From Phytopseudomonas straminea (GTDB lineage Bacteria > Pseudomonadota > Gammaproteobacteria > Pseudomonadales > Pseudomonadaceae), in NCBI RefSeq assembly GCF_900112645.1, contig NZ_FOMO01000001.1:558001-622000 (forward strand): a DNA stretch of 64,000 nt, given 5' to 3'. Under the pieces are notes generated by a model. It ran no database searches. It was not told the origin of the DNA and worked only from the letters and a program-made list of their open reading frames with translations. Below, one piece after another: positions 18,677-27,425 of this stretch (its first letter is position 1; every line of letters starts with the position of its first letter). The translations under genes and the position numbers were made by a program.

Positions 18677-19096
18677 ATGCGCCAGCCCCTCCTGCTTGCC
18701 AGCCTGCTGCTCCTCGGCGCCTGTGCGTCGCCACTGCCGGCTGCCGATCCGAACATGGCCTGGATCGATCTCAAGGGCGAAGGTATCGACCTGCTGATGG
18801 CAGAGCGCCTGGATCGCGAGCGCGTCAATGACGGCCGCTATTTCCAGGTAACCCCTGGCGCCCATGAACTGGAGATGCGCTATCGCTTCGAGATTGCTGG
18901 CGGCGGTGGCATGTCGATGATCTCAGAGCCGCAGCAGCTGACCTGTGATGTGCGAATTCGCTATGACGACTTCAAGGCTGGTCAGCGCTATCGAGTCGAG
19001 GCCCGCTCGGCAGCGATGCGTGCTTATACCGTGCTCTACGATGCTGACCGCAACGCGTTGGCGCAGGGCAAGAATCTGCGCTGCGGCACTTTTTAA
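18677..19096 (+). CDS. hypothetical lipoprotein (139 aa)
   Basis: A small putative lipoprotein: signal peptide ending in lipobox L13-G14-A15-C16. The mature part has a beta-rich look (YFQVTPGAHELEMRYRFEI), resembling small PEGA/DUF-type envelope lipoproteins, with a cysteine in LTCDVRIRY and a last one in LRCGTF that might form a disulfide. GGGAGA precedes the ATG. Divergent from the aminopeptidase. Function unknown. Confidence 0.75.
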   Translation: MRQPLLLASLLLLGACASPLPAADPNMAWIDLKGEGIDLLMAERLDRERVNDGRYFQVTPGAHELEMRYRFEIAGGGGMSMISEPQQLTCDVRIRYDDFKAGQRYRVEARSAAMRAYTVLYDADRNALAQGKNLRCGTF

Positions 19097-19115
19097 TCTG
19101 AGGGGATAAAAGCGA

Positions 19116-19138
19116 CTGAGCCGCGCAATGCGGCTCAG
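19116..19138. terminator. bidirectional hairpin between convergent genes
   Basis: A perfect 9-bp stem (CTGAGCCGC / GCGGCTCAG) with a 5-base GCAAT loop between the lipoprotein gene and the convergent osmC/ohr gene. It lacks a long T-run, so efficiency is uncertain. Confidence 0.6.
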
Positions 19139-19147
19139 GGGGAACCA

Positions 19148-19573
19148 TCAGGCTTCCAGCACGGCTTCCAGGGTGATCTCGGCGTTCAGCACCTTGGATA
19201 CCGGGCAACCAGTCTTGGCGGTTTCCACTGCTTTCTCGAAGGCAGCGCGGTCAGCACCCGGGATCTTGGCTTTCAGCGACAGATGCACGGCGGTGATGGC
19301 GAAACCGCCGTCCTGCTTGTCCAGGGTCACTTCGGCCTTGGTGTCGATGCTCTCGGCAGTCATGCCCGCCTCGCCCAGTTCCTTGGACAGTGCCATGGAG
19401 AAACAGCCGGCATGGGCCGCGCCGATTAGCTCTTCGGGGTTGGTGCCTGGCTTGTCTTCGAAGCGGGTATTGAAGCCGTAAGGCTGTTCGGAAAGCACAC
19501 CGCTCTGGGTAGAAATGGTGCCCTTGCCGTCTTTGATGCCGCCCTGCCAGTGGGCCGATGCTGTCTTCTTCAT
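19148..19573 (-). CDS. OsmC/Ohr family peroxidase
   Basis: A 141-residue OsmC-type protein that reduces organic hydroperoxides using two cysteines. The peroxidatic cysteine is C57 in GAAHAGCFSMAL and the second is C123 in KTGCPVSKVL, both conserved in the family. The N-terminus (KKTASAHWQGGIKDGKGT) is closer to OsmC than to Ohr. Cytoplasmic homodimer. Monocistronic, with a hairpin terminator just downstream. Confidence 0.92.
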   Translation of the reverse strand: MKKTASAHWQGGIKDGKGTISTQSGVLSEQPYGFNTRFEDKPGTNPEELIGAAHAGCFSMALSKELGEAGMTAESIDTKAEVTLDKQDGGFAITAVHLSLKAKIPGADRAAFEKAVETAKTGCPVSKVLNAEITLEAVLEA

Positions 19574-19658
19574 CTTTACGCTCCTGTTGATAAGGGGTAC
19601 AGAATTCAGAGGGACAGCGGCCGGGCAAGTTCGAGTTTTTTGCCGGGTGACCGGCTGC

Positions 19659-20654
19659 TCAGCGCAGGCCGGCGAGGATATCGAAGGCGTGCAGGCGGTC
19701 GGCGAAGTCGTAGTGGTCGCAGGTGAAGATCAGCTCGTCGGCCTCGGTCTGCTCCAGCAATACCTCCAGGCGCGCACGAATCTTCTGCGGCCCGCCGATC
19801 ACCGCCATGCCCAGGAAGCTGCCCACCGCATCGCGCTCATGGGGCAACCACAAACCTTCCATCGACTCCACCGGCGGGCGCTGCACCAGGCTCTGGCCTC
19901 GGATCAGCGAGAGGATGCGCTGATAGGCGGAGGTCGCCAGGTACTGCGCCTGCTCGTCGGTATCGGCGGCCAGCAGTGGCACGCCGAGCATCACATAGGG
20001 CTTGTCGAGCACCTCGGACGGTTTGAAGGCATTGCGGTAGACGCGGATCGCCTCATGTACGTAGCGCGGCGCGAAATGCGAGGCGAAGGCATAGGGCAAG
20101 CCGCGCTCACCGGCCAGCTGGGCGCTGAACAGGCTGGAGCCGAGCAGCCAGATCGGCACGTTGGTGCCACTGCCAGGCATGGCGATCACCCGCTGATCCG
20201 AGGTGCGCGGGCCGAGATAGCGCTGCAGTTCGGCAACGTCCTGCGGGAAGTCGTCGGCGCTGCCGGAGCGCTCGCGGCGCAGCGCATGGGCGGTGAACTG
20301 GTCGGCGCCGGGTGCGCGGCCCAGGCCCAGCTCGATGCGTCCCGGATACAGGGTCGCCAGGGTGCCGAACTGCTCGGCGACCACCAGCGGCGCGTGGTTG
20401 GGCAGCATTACCCCGCCCGAGCCCAGGCGGATGTGCGAGGTGCCGGCGGCCAGGTAGCCGAGCAGCACGGCGGTGGCCGAACTGGCGATGCCATCCATGT
20501 TGTGGTGCTCGGCGACCCAGAAGCGGTTGAACTCCAGCGACTCGACGTGCCGGGCCAGCGCCAGCGAATTGTGCAGCGCCTGCTGGGCGCTGCCGGTGTC
20601 GCGAATCGGCGCCAGGTCGAGAACGGAGAAAGGAAGTTTGGCGAGTGCGGACAT
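19659..20654 (-). CDS. LLM-class flavin-dependent oxidoreductase
   Basis: A 331-residue bacterial-luciferase-like monooxygenase (YhbW-type subgroup). Diagnostic segments are [19 protein letters not shown], the [15 protein letters not shown] strand and [18 protein letters not shown]. These enzymes use FMNH2 supplied by a partner reductase; the substrate is not predictable. The family's usual length is near 330. No reductase gene is adjacent. Confidence 0.88.
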   Translation of the reverse strand: MSALAKLPFSVLDLAPIRDTGSAQQALHNSLALARHVESLEFNRFWVAEHHNMDGIASSATAVLLGYLAAGTSHIRLGSGGVMLPNHAPLVVAEQFGTLATLYPGRIELGLGRAPGADQFTAHALRRERSGSADDFPQDVAELQRYLGPRTSDQRVIAMPGSGTNVPIWLLGSSLFSAQLAGERGLPYAFASHFAPRYVHEAIRVYRNAFKPSEVLDKPYVMLGVPLLAADTDEQAQYLATSAYQRILSLIRGQSLVQRPPVESMEGLWLPHERDAVGSFLGMAVIGGPQKIRARLEVLLEQTEADELIFTCDHYDFADRLHAFDILAGLR

Positions 20655-20763
20655 GAGAAAATCCTTGCTGATGGATAACGCCGGGGCCTTATCCGAGTAA
20701 AACAGTAGGTCTTATCCTACGCCTCCCGTCCAGCTCAGGCCACCTCATGGCAAATTGCAGGCA

Positions 20764-20800
20764 ATAAAAAGCCGGCACCGCAGAGGCTGCGAGCCGGCTT
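20764..20800 (-). terminator. intrinsic terminator of DUF1161 copy 2
   Basis: Read on the minus strand: an 8-bp AAGCCGGC/GCCGGCTT outer stem, with GCAG/CTGC pairing inside, followed by TTTTTATT. It lies 13 bases beyond the stop of the DUF1161 gene. Confidence 0.8.
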
Positions 20801-20813
20801 CAGGCCATCGTCA

Positions 20814-21038
20814 TCAGTTGCGCTGGTAGACGATTTCCTTGGTGTCACCACCGCAGGTGCCCACGACCTGGCGGTCGGTCACGCTGCCTTTATCAACGAT
20901 TTCCAGGGTGTAGGACGCAACGCCCTTGGCCTGGAGCTTCGCATCGATCTCGCCTTTCAGCGTTTCGCAGTCTTTGGCCGCCGCGAAGGTCGAGCCAGCG
21001 AATGCCATCAGGGCTGCTGCAAACAACACGTTCTTCAT
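20814..21038 (-). CDS. DUF1161 periplasmic protein, copy 2
   Basis: A 74-residue secreted protein: signal peptide MKNVLFAAALMAFAGSTFA, then the DUF1161 pattern with a cysteine before LKGEIDAKL, GVASYTLEIV, and a second cysteine in VVGTCGGDTKEIVYQRN. It is clearly paralogous to the protein at 17208-17462. The ATG at 21038 was chosen because it opens the signal peptide; the longer frame adds a non-signal extension. Followed by a strong terminator, so probably monocistronic. Function unknown. Confidence 0.88.
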   Translation of the reverse strand: MKNVLFAAALMAFAGSTFAAAKDCETLKGEIDAKLQAKGVASYTLEIVDKGSVTDRQVVGTCGGDTKEIVYQRN

Positions 21039-21146
21039 CACAAACGCTCCCTCGTACCAGTGAACAACGCCGGGCTGAAATTGGCCCGGCTCAATGAAAG
21101 CCGCTGATTGCCGGTCTGGCAAGTCCTGCGGCTGCGATGCCCGCGA

Positions 21147-21362
21147 TCAGCTGTTGGCGATGCGGAAGCCAACCTTCAGGGTTACCTGATAGTGAGCCAC
21201 TGCGCCGTCGGCGATGTGACCACGGGTTTCGGTGATTTCGAACCACTCCAGATGCCGAATGCTCTTGCTGGCCTCGGCCAGGGCATTGTTGATGGCATCT
21301 TCGATACTCGAAGTGGACGAGCCAACCAGCTCGACCTTCTTGTAGGTGTGATGATCCGACAT
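21147..21362 (-). CDS. dodecin, flavin-storage protein
   Basis: A 71-residue protein with the dodecin pattern: [21 protein letters not shown], then [15 protein letters not shown] and a final strand YQVTLKVGF. Dodecins form hollow 12-mers that bind riboflavin, FMN or CoA in the cytoplasm and buffer free flavin. The tryptophan in LEWFEI is the flavin-stacking residue of the family. A GGAGGC-like ribosome site precedes the ATG. Confidence 0.93.
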   Translation of the reverse strand: MSDHHTYKKVELVGSSTSSIEDAINNALAEASKSIRHLEWFEITETRGHIADGAVAHYQVTLKVGFRIANS

Positions 21363-21580
21363 ATTCGCCTCCAGGGCTGTGAATTCAGGTGGGCTGATCG
21401 CCCTTAATCAATCAGTCACTGGAGGACGCTGCTAAGTTCAGGTTTTCGCTTGCGAGGGCGAGCGGTATTGAGCACGGCGTCACTACGCCAGCATAAACAG
21501 GCGTGGCGGCACGGCATCATCGCTTACTGATGGGCCCTCGGGAGTGGCGCTTACGACGCGGCCAGGGATTGGCGGACGGC

Positions 21581-22435
21581 TCAGGCCGACGCGGCGCCCG
21601 AGCCGAACGGCCGATCGCCGAGAATCGTCGCGCGGTGCATGATGCGCCGCTGCGGGCGGTAGTCGTCGCAGGCGTAGTGCTGGGTCAGGCGGTTGTCCCA
21701 AAAGGCCAGGTCGCCCTGGCGCCATTGCCAGCGCACGGAAAATTCCGGTCGGGCGATCTGTTTGAAGAGCATCTGCAGCAGCGCGGTGCTTTCGCCCGGC
21801 CCCAGCTCGTTGATGCGCGTGGTGAACGCCTCGCTGACGAACAGGCCCTTGCGCCCGGTTTCCGGGTGCACGCGAATCACCGGATGGATCACCGGCGGAT
21901 TGGCGGCGCGGGCGGCGTTCCATTTTTCCAGGGCGTCCGGGGTATTGCCGAAGCGCTCCAGCGGAAACGACAGGGCCAGGTCATGCACCGCGGTCAGGCC
22001 GTCGAGCAGCCCGCGGATCGGCGCGGAAAGCGCGTCGTATGCCGCCGAGCAGCTGGCCCACAGCGTGTCACCACCGTGGGGCGGCACGTGCCGGGCGCTG
22101 AGCAGCGAGCCCAGCGGCGGTGACTGGATGAACGACACGTCCGAATGCCACAGGGCGTTGTCGCGCAGGTCGTTGAGGTCGGTATCCAGCACCAGGATTT
22201 CCGGCTGCTCCGCGATCTTCGGGTAGATCGGGTGAATGTGCAGGTCGCCGAACAGCGCGGCAGCATTGCGCTGCTGCGCGGGCGTCAGCAACTGATCGCG
22301 AAAGAACAGCACCTGGTGTTCGAGCAAACCCTGATGCAGCGCCTGATGGTCGGCGGGTGTCAGCGGCTGCGCCAGATCGATACCGGTGACGCGGGCGCCC
22401 AGGGCCTGGCCGATCCGCTCGAATTGGATAGTCAT
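21581..22435 (-). CDS. tauD: TauD, taurine dioxygenase
   Basis: 2-oxoglutarate/Fe(II)-dependent dioxygenase (284 residues) that hydroxylates taurine, releasing sulfite and aminoacetaldehyde. The iron triad is H97 and D99 in LWHSDVSF and the histidine at about 267 in IMHRATILGD, where the following arginine binds 2-oxoglutarate. Last gene of tauABCD, starting four bases after the tauC stop. It is a sulfur-starvation enzyme, expected to be under CysB/Cbl-type control. Confidence 0.95.
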   Translation of the reverse strand: MTIQFERIGQALGARVTGIDLAQPLTPADHQALHQGLLEHQVLFFRDQLLTPAQQRNAAALFGDLHIHPIYPKIAEQPEILVLDTDLNDLRDNALWHSDVSFIQSPPLGSLLSARHVPPHGGDTLWASCSAAYDALSAPIRGLLDGLTAVHDLALSFPLERFGNTPDALEKWNAARAANPPVIHPVIRVHPETGRKGLFVSEAFTTRINELGPGESTALLQMLFKQIARPEFSVRWQWRQGDLAFWDNRLTQHYACDDYRPQRRIMHRATILGDRPFGSGAASA

Positions 22436-22439
22436 GTAC

Positions 22440-23255
22440 TCAACTCCAGGACGCGAAACGTTTTTGCAGAGCCCGCAAACCGAGCTCGATAGCCAGGGCG
22501 ATGCCGGCGATCAGCAGGATGCCGACCACCACCACGTCGGTAGCGAGGAACTGCGCAGCGGACTGCACCATGAAACCCAGGCCCTGATTGGCGGCGATCA
22601 GCTCGGCAGCCACCAGCGTCGACCAGCCCACCCCGAGGGCGATGCGCAGCCCGGTGAGGATGTCCGGCAACGCGCTGGGCAGAATCACGTGGCGCACCAC
22701 CTGCAGACGGCTGGCGCCCAGGCAGCGCACCGCCTGGATACGCGCCTTGTCGACGCGGCGCACGCCGCCCACGGTGGCGATCAGCAGCGGCGCGAACAGC
22801 GCCAGGTAGATGAGCAACACCTTGGACAGCTCGCCGATGCCGAACCAGATCACCATCAACGGCAGATAGGCCAACGGCGGAATCGGCCGGTAGAACTCCA
22901 CCAGCGGGTCGAGCGCGGCGTTGAGGGTCGGGTTCAGGCCCATGGCGATGCCCAGCGGCACGGCGGTGATCACCGCCGCCAGCAAGGCCACCAGCACGCG
23001 CCACAGGCTGGTGCTCAGGTGCTGCCACAGGGTAGCGTCCAGGTAGCCGTCGTGCAGCAAGCCCTTGAGCGCCACCAGCAGTTGCTCGGGCGCCGGCAGG
23101 AAGATGGTATCGATCCAGCCCAGGTGCGTGGCCAGCCACCACAGGCTCGCCAGCGCGGCCAGGGTGCCGAAGGCGGCCACGCGGCGGCGGTCGAGGCCGA
23201 TGACAAGGCGGCGACGGCGGACGTTCAGCGTGCTGCGTAGCGCTTCAGTAGGCAT
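22440..23255 (-). CDS. tauC: TauC, taurine ABC permease
   Basis: Inner-membrane permease of the taurine importer, 271 residues from ATG 23255. The frame is open further upstream, but this start overlaps the tauB end by 11 bases and begins MPTEALRSTLNV. About six transmembrane helices, with the ABC permease EAA loop around GASRLQVVRHVILPSALPDI. Partner of TauA and TauB. Confidence 0.94.
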   Translation of the reverse strand: MPTEALRSTLNVRRRRLVIGLDRRRVAAFGTLAALASLWWLATHLGWIDTIFLPAPEQLLVALKGLLHDGYLDATLWQHLSTSLWRVLVALLAAVITAVPLGIAMGLNPTLNAALDPLVEFYRPIPPLAYLPLMVIWFGIGELSKVLLIYLALFAPLLIATVGGVRRVDKARIQAVRCLGASRLQVVRHVILPSALPDILTGLRIALGVGWSTLVAAELIAANQGLGFMVQSAAQFLATDVVVVGILLIAGIALAIELGLRALQKRFASWS

Positions 23256-24033
23256 GGTCGGCGGGCTCCTGCAGGAAAATATCGAGCAACTCCTGGCGCA
23301 ACTGCGCGAAAGCCGGATCGCCCTTGATCGAACGTACCGGCTCGCCGGCGGTGTAACGGCGCGCGAACGGCAACTGCCGGCGCAACACCGCGCGGGCGGG
23401 CGGGCCATCCAGCACGATCAGGTCGGTGGCCAGGAACAGCGCCTCGTCGACGCTGTGGGTGATCAGGAACAGGCCCTTGCCGGTGCGCTTCCAGACGTCG
23501 AGCAGCAGCACCTGCATGCGCTCGCGGGTCAGTGCATCGAGGGCGCCGAAGGGTTCGTCGAGCAACAGGAAATCCGGGTCGACTGCCAGCGCCCGGGCCA
23601 GGCCGAGGCGCTGACGCTGGCCGCCGGACAGCTCGCCGACCTGATGGTGGGCATGGCTGGCCAGGCCGACCAGCTCCAGCACCTGCCGCGCCCGCGCATG
23701 GCGCTCGGCCTTGTTCAGACCCCGCAGGCGCAGGCCCAGGGCGACGTTGTCGAGGGCATCCAGCCAGGGCATCAGCGCGTCGTCCTGGAACACCACGCCG
23801 CGCTCGCCGCCCGGGCCTTGCAGGGTTTTACCGTCGAGATGCACACGGCCGCTGTCCGTTGGCTGAAAACCGGCCAGCACGTTGAGCAGGCTCGACTTGC
23901 CGCAGCCCGACGGGCCGAGCACGACCACCGACTCACCCTTGTCGATCTGCAGGTCGAAGTTATCCAGGATCACCTGCGCAGCACCGCGGCGCTCGAAGCT
24001 CAGGCTGACCCGCTCGGCATTCAGTCGGCTCAT
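23245..24033 (-). CDS. tauB: TauB, taurine ABC ATPase
   Basis: ATP-binding subunit of the taurine importer, 262 residues. Walker A is GPSGCGKSS, the signature is LSGGQRQRLGLARAL, and Walker B is LLLDEPFGALD. The ATG at 24033 follows a GAGGAG ribosome site. A strong terminator hairpin stands immediately upstream, between tauA and tauB, so tauBCD are probably expressed at a lower level than tauA. Confidence 0.95.
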   Translation of the reverse strand: MSRLNAERVSLSFERRGAAQVILDNFDLQIDKGESVVVLGPSGCGKSSLLNVLAGFQPTDSGRVHLDGKTLQGPGGERGVVFQDDALMPWLDALDNVALGLRLRGLNKAERHARARQVLELVGLASHAHHQVGELSGGQRQRLGLARALAVDPDFLLLDEPFGALDALTRERMQVLLLDVWKRTGKGLFLITHSVDEALFLATDLIVLDGPPARAVLRRQLPFARRYTAGEPVRSIKGDPAFAQLRQELLDIFLQEPADHAY

Positions 24034-24048
24034 GGTCGACTCCTCAAT

Positions 24049-24073
24049 TAAAAAAGCCCCTCCGAAGAGGGGC
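24049..24073 (-). terminator. intrinsic terminator/attenuator between tauA and tauB
   Basis: On the minus strand: GCCCCTC, loop TTCG, GAGGGGC, then TTTTTT and more A/T. A 7-bp perfect GC-rich stem with a stable UUCG-type tetraloop. It sits inside the operon, 25 bases after the tauA stop and 15 bases before the tauB start. Confidence 0.85.
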
Positions 24074-24098
24074 AAACCTGTCGTGAAGGTGATTCGGT

Positions 24099-25082
24099 TC
24101 ACTGCGCCTTGGGCACGTACTCGGCGCTCACGTAGGGTGAGTAGTCCGGCAGGACGGCGGGAATGCGCTTCTGTTCCTTGAGGAACTCGGCAGTGCGCGC
24201 AGTGGCTTTGGCGGTGCCACCGCCCAACAGCTCGGCGCTCACCTGCTGCTGCGCATTGGGATAGGTCGAGCCGGCCAGCAACTCGGGAACGTCGGCGGCG
24301 TTGGCGCCGATCAGCTTGGAGATCTTCCTGGCCTGCTCGGAATCGGCCGTCCACTTGGCGGCGTTGGCCTGGTAGTCGGCAAAGGCGTCCAGGGTCACTC
24401 CGGCGAACTCGGCGAGCACCTCAGGGTGCTTCTCGGCGAAGTCCTTGCGGGCGACCCACACCTCGAAGGTGGGCGCGCCCCATTTGCCGACTTCAGCGGC
24501 ATCGGTCAGCACCTTGCCGCTGCGCTTGATCTCGCCCAGGGCCGGCGACCAGACGAAGGCGCCGTCGATGTCACCGCGCTTCCAGGCGGCGTTGATCTCG
24601 GCGGGGTTGAGGTTGACGATCTTCACCTTGCTCGGGTCGATGTTCCAGTGCTTGAGGGCACCGAGCAGGCTGTAGTGGGACGTGGACACGAACGGCGTGG
24701 CGATGGTCTTGCCAACCAGTTGCTCGGGTGTGTCGATGCCGCTGCCGTTACGCACCACCAGCGCCTCGGCGGCGTTGATCTGCGCCGCTACCAGAAAGGT
24801 CACCAGCGGCAGCTTTCGCGAAGTGGCGGCGGCCAATGGGCTGGAGCCGAGATTGCCGATCTGCACGTCGCCGGAGGCCAGGGCGGTCACCACTTCGGGG
24901 CCGGAATTGAAGCGTCGCCAGTCGAGCTTCTCGCCGATGGCTTTCTCGTAGGCACCGTCGGCCTGGGCGACCTTGGATGGGTCCACGCCGGTCTGGTAGC
25001 CGATGACGATATCGGCCGCCTGGGCCTGCAGGCTGGTGGCAGCCACGACGGCGAGCAGCAGGGTCTTCAAGGCATGTTTCAT
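24099..25082 (-). CDS. tauA: TauA, taurine-binding periplasmic protein
   Basis: Solute-binding protein of the taurine ABC importer, 327 residues. A clear signal peptide (MKHALKTLLLAVVAATSLQAQA) precedes ADIVIGYQTGVDPSKVAQADG, typical of TauA. Internal segments such as GNLGSSPLAAATSR and PFVSTSHYSLLGALKHW fit the nitrate/sulfonate/taurine-binding family. An AGGAG site stands before the ATG. First gene of the operon, behind an AT-rich upstream region. Confidence 0.95.
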   Translation of the reverse strand: MKHALKTLLLAVVAATSLQAQAADIVIGYQTGVDPSKVAQADGAYEKAIGEKLDWRRFNSGPEVVTALASGDVQIGNLGSSPLAAATSRKLPLVTFLVAAQINAAEALVVRNGSGIDTPEQLVGKTIATPFVSTSHYSLLGALKHWNIDPSKVKIVNLNPAEINAAWKRGDIDGAFVWSPALGEIKRSGKVLTDAAEVGKWGAPTFEVWVARKDFAEKHPEVLAEFAGVTLDAFADYQANAAKWTADSEQARKISKLIGANAADVPELLAGSTYPNAQQQVSAELLGGGTAKATARTAEFLKEQKRIPAVLPDYSPYVSAEYVPKAQ

Positions 25083-25139
25083 GAGCAACTCCTCGCAATG
25101 GGCACCGAGCCATCCCGGCTGCCTGCGCCTCGGTGGCGC

Positions 25140-25200
25140 TGTTGCGAGAAATTTATGGTTATAAAAAATATCCTTCCAATAACATTTAATGATTAGCTTA
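25140..25200 (-). promoter_or_regulatory. AT-rich upstream region of tauA
   Basis: A 60-base strongly AT-rich block, unlike the surrounding GC-rich DNA, lying 60-120 bases before tauA. Read on the minus strand it contains TTATTGG, a T6 run and TATAACCATAAAT. This is the expected place for the tau promoter and a CysB-type activator site, but I cannot define exact boxes. Confidence 0.45.
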
Positions 25201-25309
25201 GAGCCGCCTGTCACAGCCGTGAGCCAGAGCGGCAGCGCTTGCACAAGACAATGCCGGTTACAGCAAAACGCGCCGATAGCCGGACCTCGATCACCCGGTC
25301 GCCAGCCAC

Positions 25310-25338
25310 TTGGGATTGCCGTTTGCAGGCAGTAGAAT
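25310..25338 (+). promoter_or_regulatory. sigma-70 promoter of the NCS2 permease gene
   Basis: TTGGGA (25310-25315), a 17-base spacer, and TAGAAT (25333-25338), ending 27 bases before the permease ATG. Confidence 0.5.
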
Positions 25339-25365
25339 CCGCCGTTTTTCCAGGCGATCACGACC

Positions 25366-26739
25366 ATGCAACCAGGTGACTCCCCGCGTAACGGCGAACT
25401 GATCTACGGCCTCGAGGACCGCCCGCGCCCGCTGGTGGCCATCCTCGCCGCCCTGCAGCATCTGCTGGCGATCATCGTACCGATCGTCACACCGGGCCTG
25501 CTGATCTGCCAGGCGCTGGGCGTGTCGGCCCGCGACACCAACCTGATCGTGTCCATGAGCCTGGTGATTTCCGGCATCGCCACCTACGTGCAATGCCGCC
25601 GCTTCGGGCCGCTGGGCGCGGGCCTGCTGGTGGTACAGGGCACCAGCTTCAACTTCGTCGGCCCGCTGATCGCCGGCGGCGCGCTGATGGTCAAGCAGGG
25701 CACACCAGTGGAAGGCGTGATGGCGGCGATCTTCGGCGTGGTGATCGCCGGCTCGTTCGTGGAGATCGGCATCTCGCGCATCCTGCCGTTCGTGAAGAAG
25801 CTGATCACGCCGCTGGTGACCGGCATCGTGGTGCTGATGATCGGCCTGACGCTGATCAAGGTCGGTCTGATCAGCATGGGTGGCGGCTACGGCGCGATGG
25901 CGGGTGGCACCTTCGCCAACGGCGAGAACCTGCTGCTGTCCGGCGTGGTGCTGGCGGTGATCGTGGTGCTCAACCGCATCCCGGTGGTGTGGATGCGTAG
26001 CTGCGCCATCGTCATCGCCCTGCTGGTCGGCTATGCGCTGGCCGGCTACCTGGGCCGCCTGGACTTCACCGGCATGCACCAGGCCGAACTGTTCCAGGTA
26101 CCGACGCCGCTGCACTTCGGCCTGGGCTTCTCGTGGAGCCTGTTCATCCCGATGCTGGTGATCTACCTGGTGACGTCCCTGGAAGCCATCGGCGATGTGA
26201 CTGCCACCAGCAAGGTGTCGCGCCAGCCGGTGGAAGGCCCGCTGTGGATGCAACGCATCAAGGGCGGCGTGCTGGTCAACGGCGTCAATTCGCTGCTGGC
26301 CGGCGTGTTCAATACCTTTCCCAGCTCGATCTTCGCCCAGAACAACGGGGTGATTCAGCTGACCGGCATCGCCAGCCGCCACATCGGTGTGTGGATCGCC
26401 CTGGTGCTGGTGATTCTCGGCCTGTTCCCGGCCGTAGCCGGCGTGATCCAGGCCGTGCCCGAGCCGGTGCTCGGCGGCGCGGCAATGGTCATGTTCGGCG
26501 CCGTGGCGGCGTCGGGCATCAACATCCTCGCCGGCATCGAGCTGGACCGCCGCGCGCTGCTGATCATCGCCGTGTCCCTGGCCCTCGGCCTCGGCGTTTC
26601 CCAGGTACCGGAGTTCCTCGCCCATATGCCGGCGGCCCTGCGCAACGTGCTGGAATCCGGCGTGGCCACCGGCGGTATCTGCGCGCTGGTGCTCAACTGG
26701 TTCCTGCCGGAAAGTGCGGCCAAGGCCGATGCGGCCTAG
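25366..26739 (+). CDS. NCS2 nucleobase permease (xanthine/uracil family)
   Basis: A 457-residue inner-membrane nucleobase:cation symporter-2 with about 14 hydrophobic segments. Features: N-terminal LAALQHLLAIIVPIVTPGLL, the VQGTSFNFVGP segment, the SLEAIGDVTATSKVS segment with its conserved acidic residue, and NTFPSSIFAQNNGVIQLTG, the NCS2 signature region. The sequence is closest in feel to xanthine/urate-type members (XanP, UacT) rather than UraA, but the substrate is uncertain. Single-gene unit with promoter and terminator visible; convergent with folA. Confidence 0.9.
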   Translation: MQPGDSPRNGELIYGLEDRPRPLVAILAALQHLLAIIVPIVTPGLLICQALGVSARDTNLIVSMSLVISGIATYVQCRRFGPLGAGLLVVQGTSFNFVGPLIAGGALMVKQGTPVEGVMAAIFGVVIAGSFVEIGISRILPFVKKLITPLVTGIVVLMIGLTLIKVGLISMGGGYGAMAGGTFANGENLLLSGVVLAVIVVLNRIPVVWMRSCAIVIALLVGYALAGYLGRLDFTGMHQAELFQVPTPLHFGLGFSWSLFIPMLVIYLVTSLEAIGDVTATSKVSRQPVEGPLWMQRIKGGVLVNGVNSLLAGVFNTFPSSIFAQNNGVIQLTGIASRHIGVWIALVLVILGLFPAVAGVIQAVPEPVLGGAAMVMFGAVAASGINILAGIELDRRALLIIAVSLALGLGVSQVPEFLAHMPAALRNVLESGVATGGICALVLNWFLPESAAKADAA

Positions 26740-26754
26740 ATTTCCTGGACCATT

Positions 26755-26780
26755 AAAAAGGCCGCTGATGCGGCCTTTTT
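26755..26780. terminator. bidirectional intrinsic terminator
   Basis: AAAAAGGCCGC, loop TGAT, GCGGCCTTTTT: an 11-bp perfect palindrome with A and T tracts on both sides, serving the NCS2 permease gene and the convergent folA. Confidence 0.9.
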
Positions 26781-26799
26781 TCATGCTGATGCCAACGGG

Positions 26800-27312
26800 C
26801 TAGCGGCGTGCCCAGGTTTCGAAACGGTGCGCGGGGGCCACGTCGGTGGCCGCCTGCTCGTCGCACTCGACGCGCTGCCATTGCGCCTCGTCGAACAACG
26901 GAAACCAGGCGTCGCCCTCGGGCTGCAGCGCCACCCGGGTCAGGTACAGGCGGTCGGCACCCGGCAGCGCTTGTTCATAAAGCTGGGCACCGCCGATCAG
27001 CATCACTTCGTCGACACCCTGCTCGCGCGCCCAGGCTTCGGCACGCTGATGCGCGGCCTCGACCGTGGCGAAGACTTCCGCGCCTTCGAGCTGCAGGCTT
27101 GCCTGGCGACTGACCACCAAGTTGAGACGCCCCGGCAACGGACGGCCGAGAGAATCCCAGGTTTTGCGACCCATGATGATCGGCTTGCCGAGGGTCTTGG
27201 CCTTGAAGTGCTTGAGATCCGCCGGCAAGTGCCAGGGCAGTTGATTGTCGCGGCCGATCACGCGATTTTCGGCGAGGGCGGCGATCAGGCAGAGGGGGAG
27301 TCGAGTCGTCAT
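26800..27312 (-). CDS. folA: dihydrofolate reductase
   Basis: NADPH-dependent reduction of dihydrofolate to tetrahydrofolate; 170 residues. Diagnostic parts: LIAALAENRVIGRDNQLPWHLPADL with the Met20-loop region and catalytic acid, IIMGRKTWDSLGRPLPGR for cofactor binding, and VMLIGGAQLYEQAL. ATG 27312 was chosen; an earlier ATG five codons upstream adds only MLAA. Works with thymidylate synthase (35110-35904), which generates its substrate. Confidence 0.96.
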   Translation of the reverse strand: MTTRLPLCLIAALAENRVIGRDNQLPWHLPADLKHFKAKTLGKPIIMGRKTWDSLGRPLPGRLNLVVSRQASLQLEGAEVFATVEAAHQRAEAWAREQGVDEVMLIGGAQLYEQALPGADRLYLTRVALQPEGDAWFPLFDEAQWQRVECDEQAATDVAPAHRFETWARR

Positions 27313-27425
27313 GGCGGCGAGCATAGCAGAGGGCTGCGTGCCGTCGTATGACTTGCTGCATTGTCATGCGCGCGCCATGGTTGATGGTGCAGGCTAACCC
27401 CTCAAATCGCCAGGAAGCCCTCTCC

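Noticed and set aside
24099..25367. Long N-terminal extension of TauA
   Set aside because: The region before ATG 25082 is the AT-rich regulatory DNA, and the ATG opens a normal signal peptide with AGGAG in front.
25291..26784. A 497-codon open frame antisense to the NCS2 permease gene
   Set aside because: Low-complexity H/Q/D-rich translation, a shadow of the permease; the promoter and terminator match the plus-strand gene.
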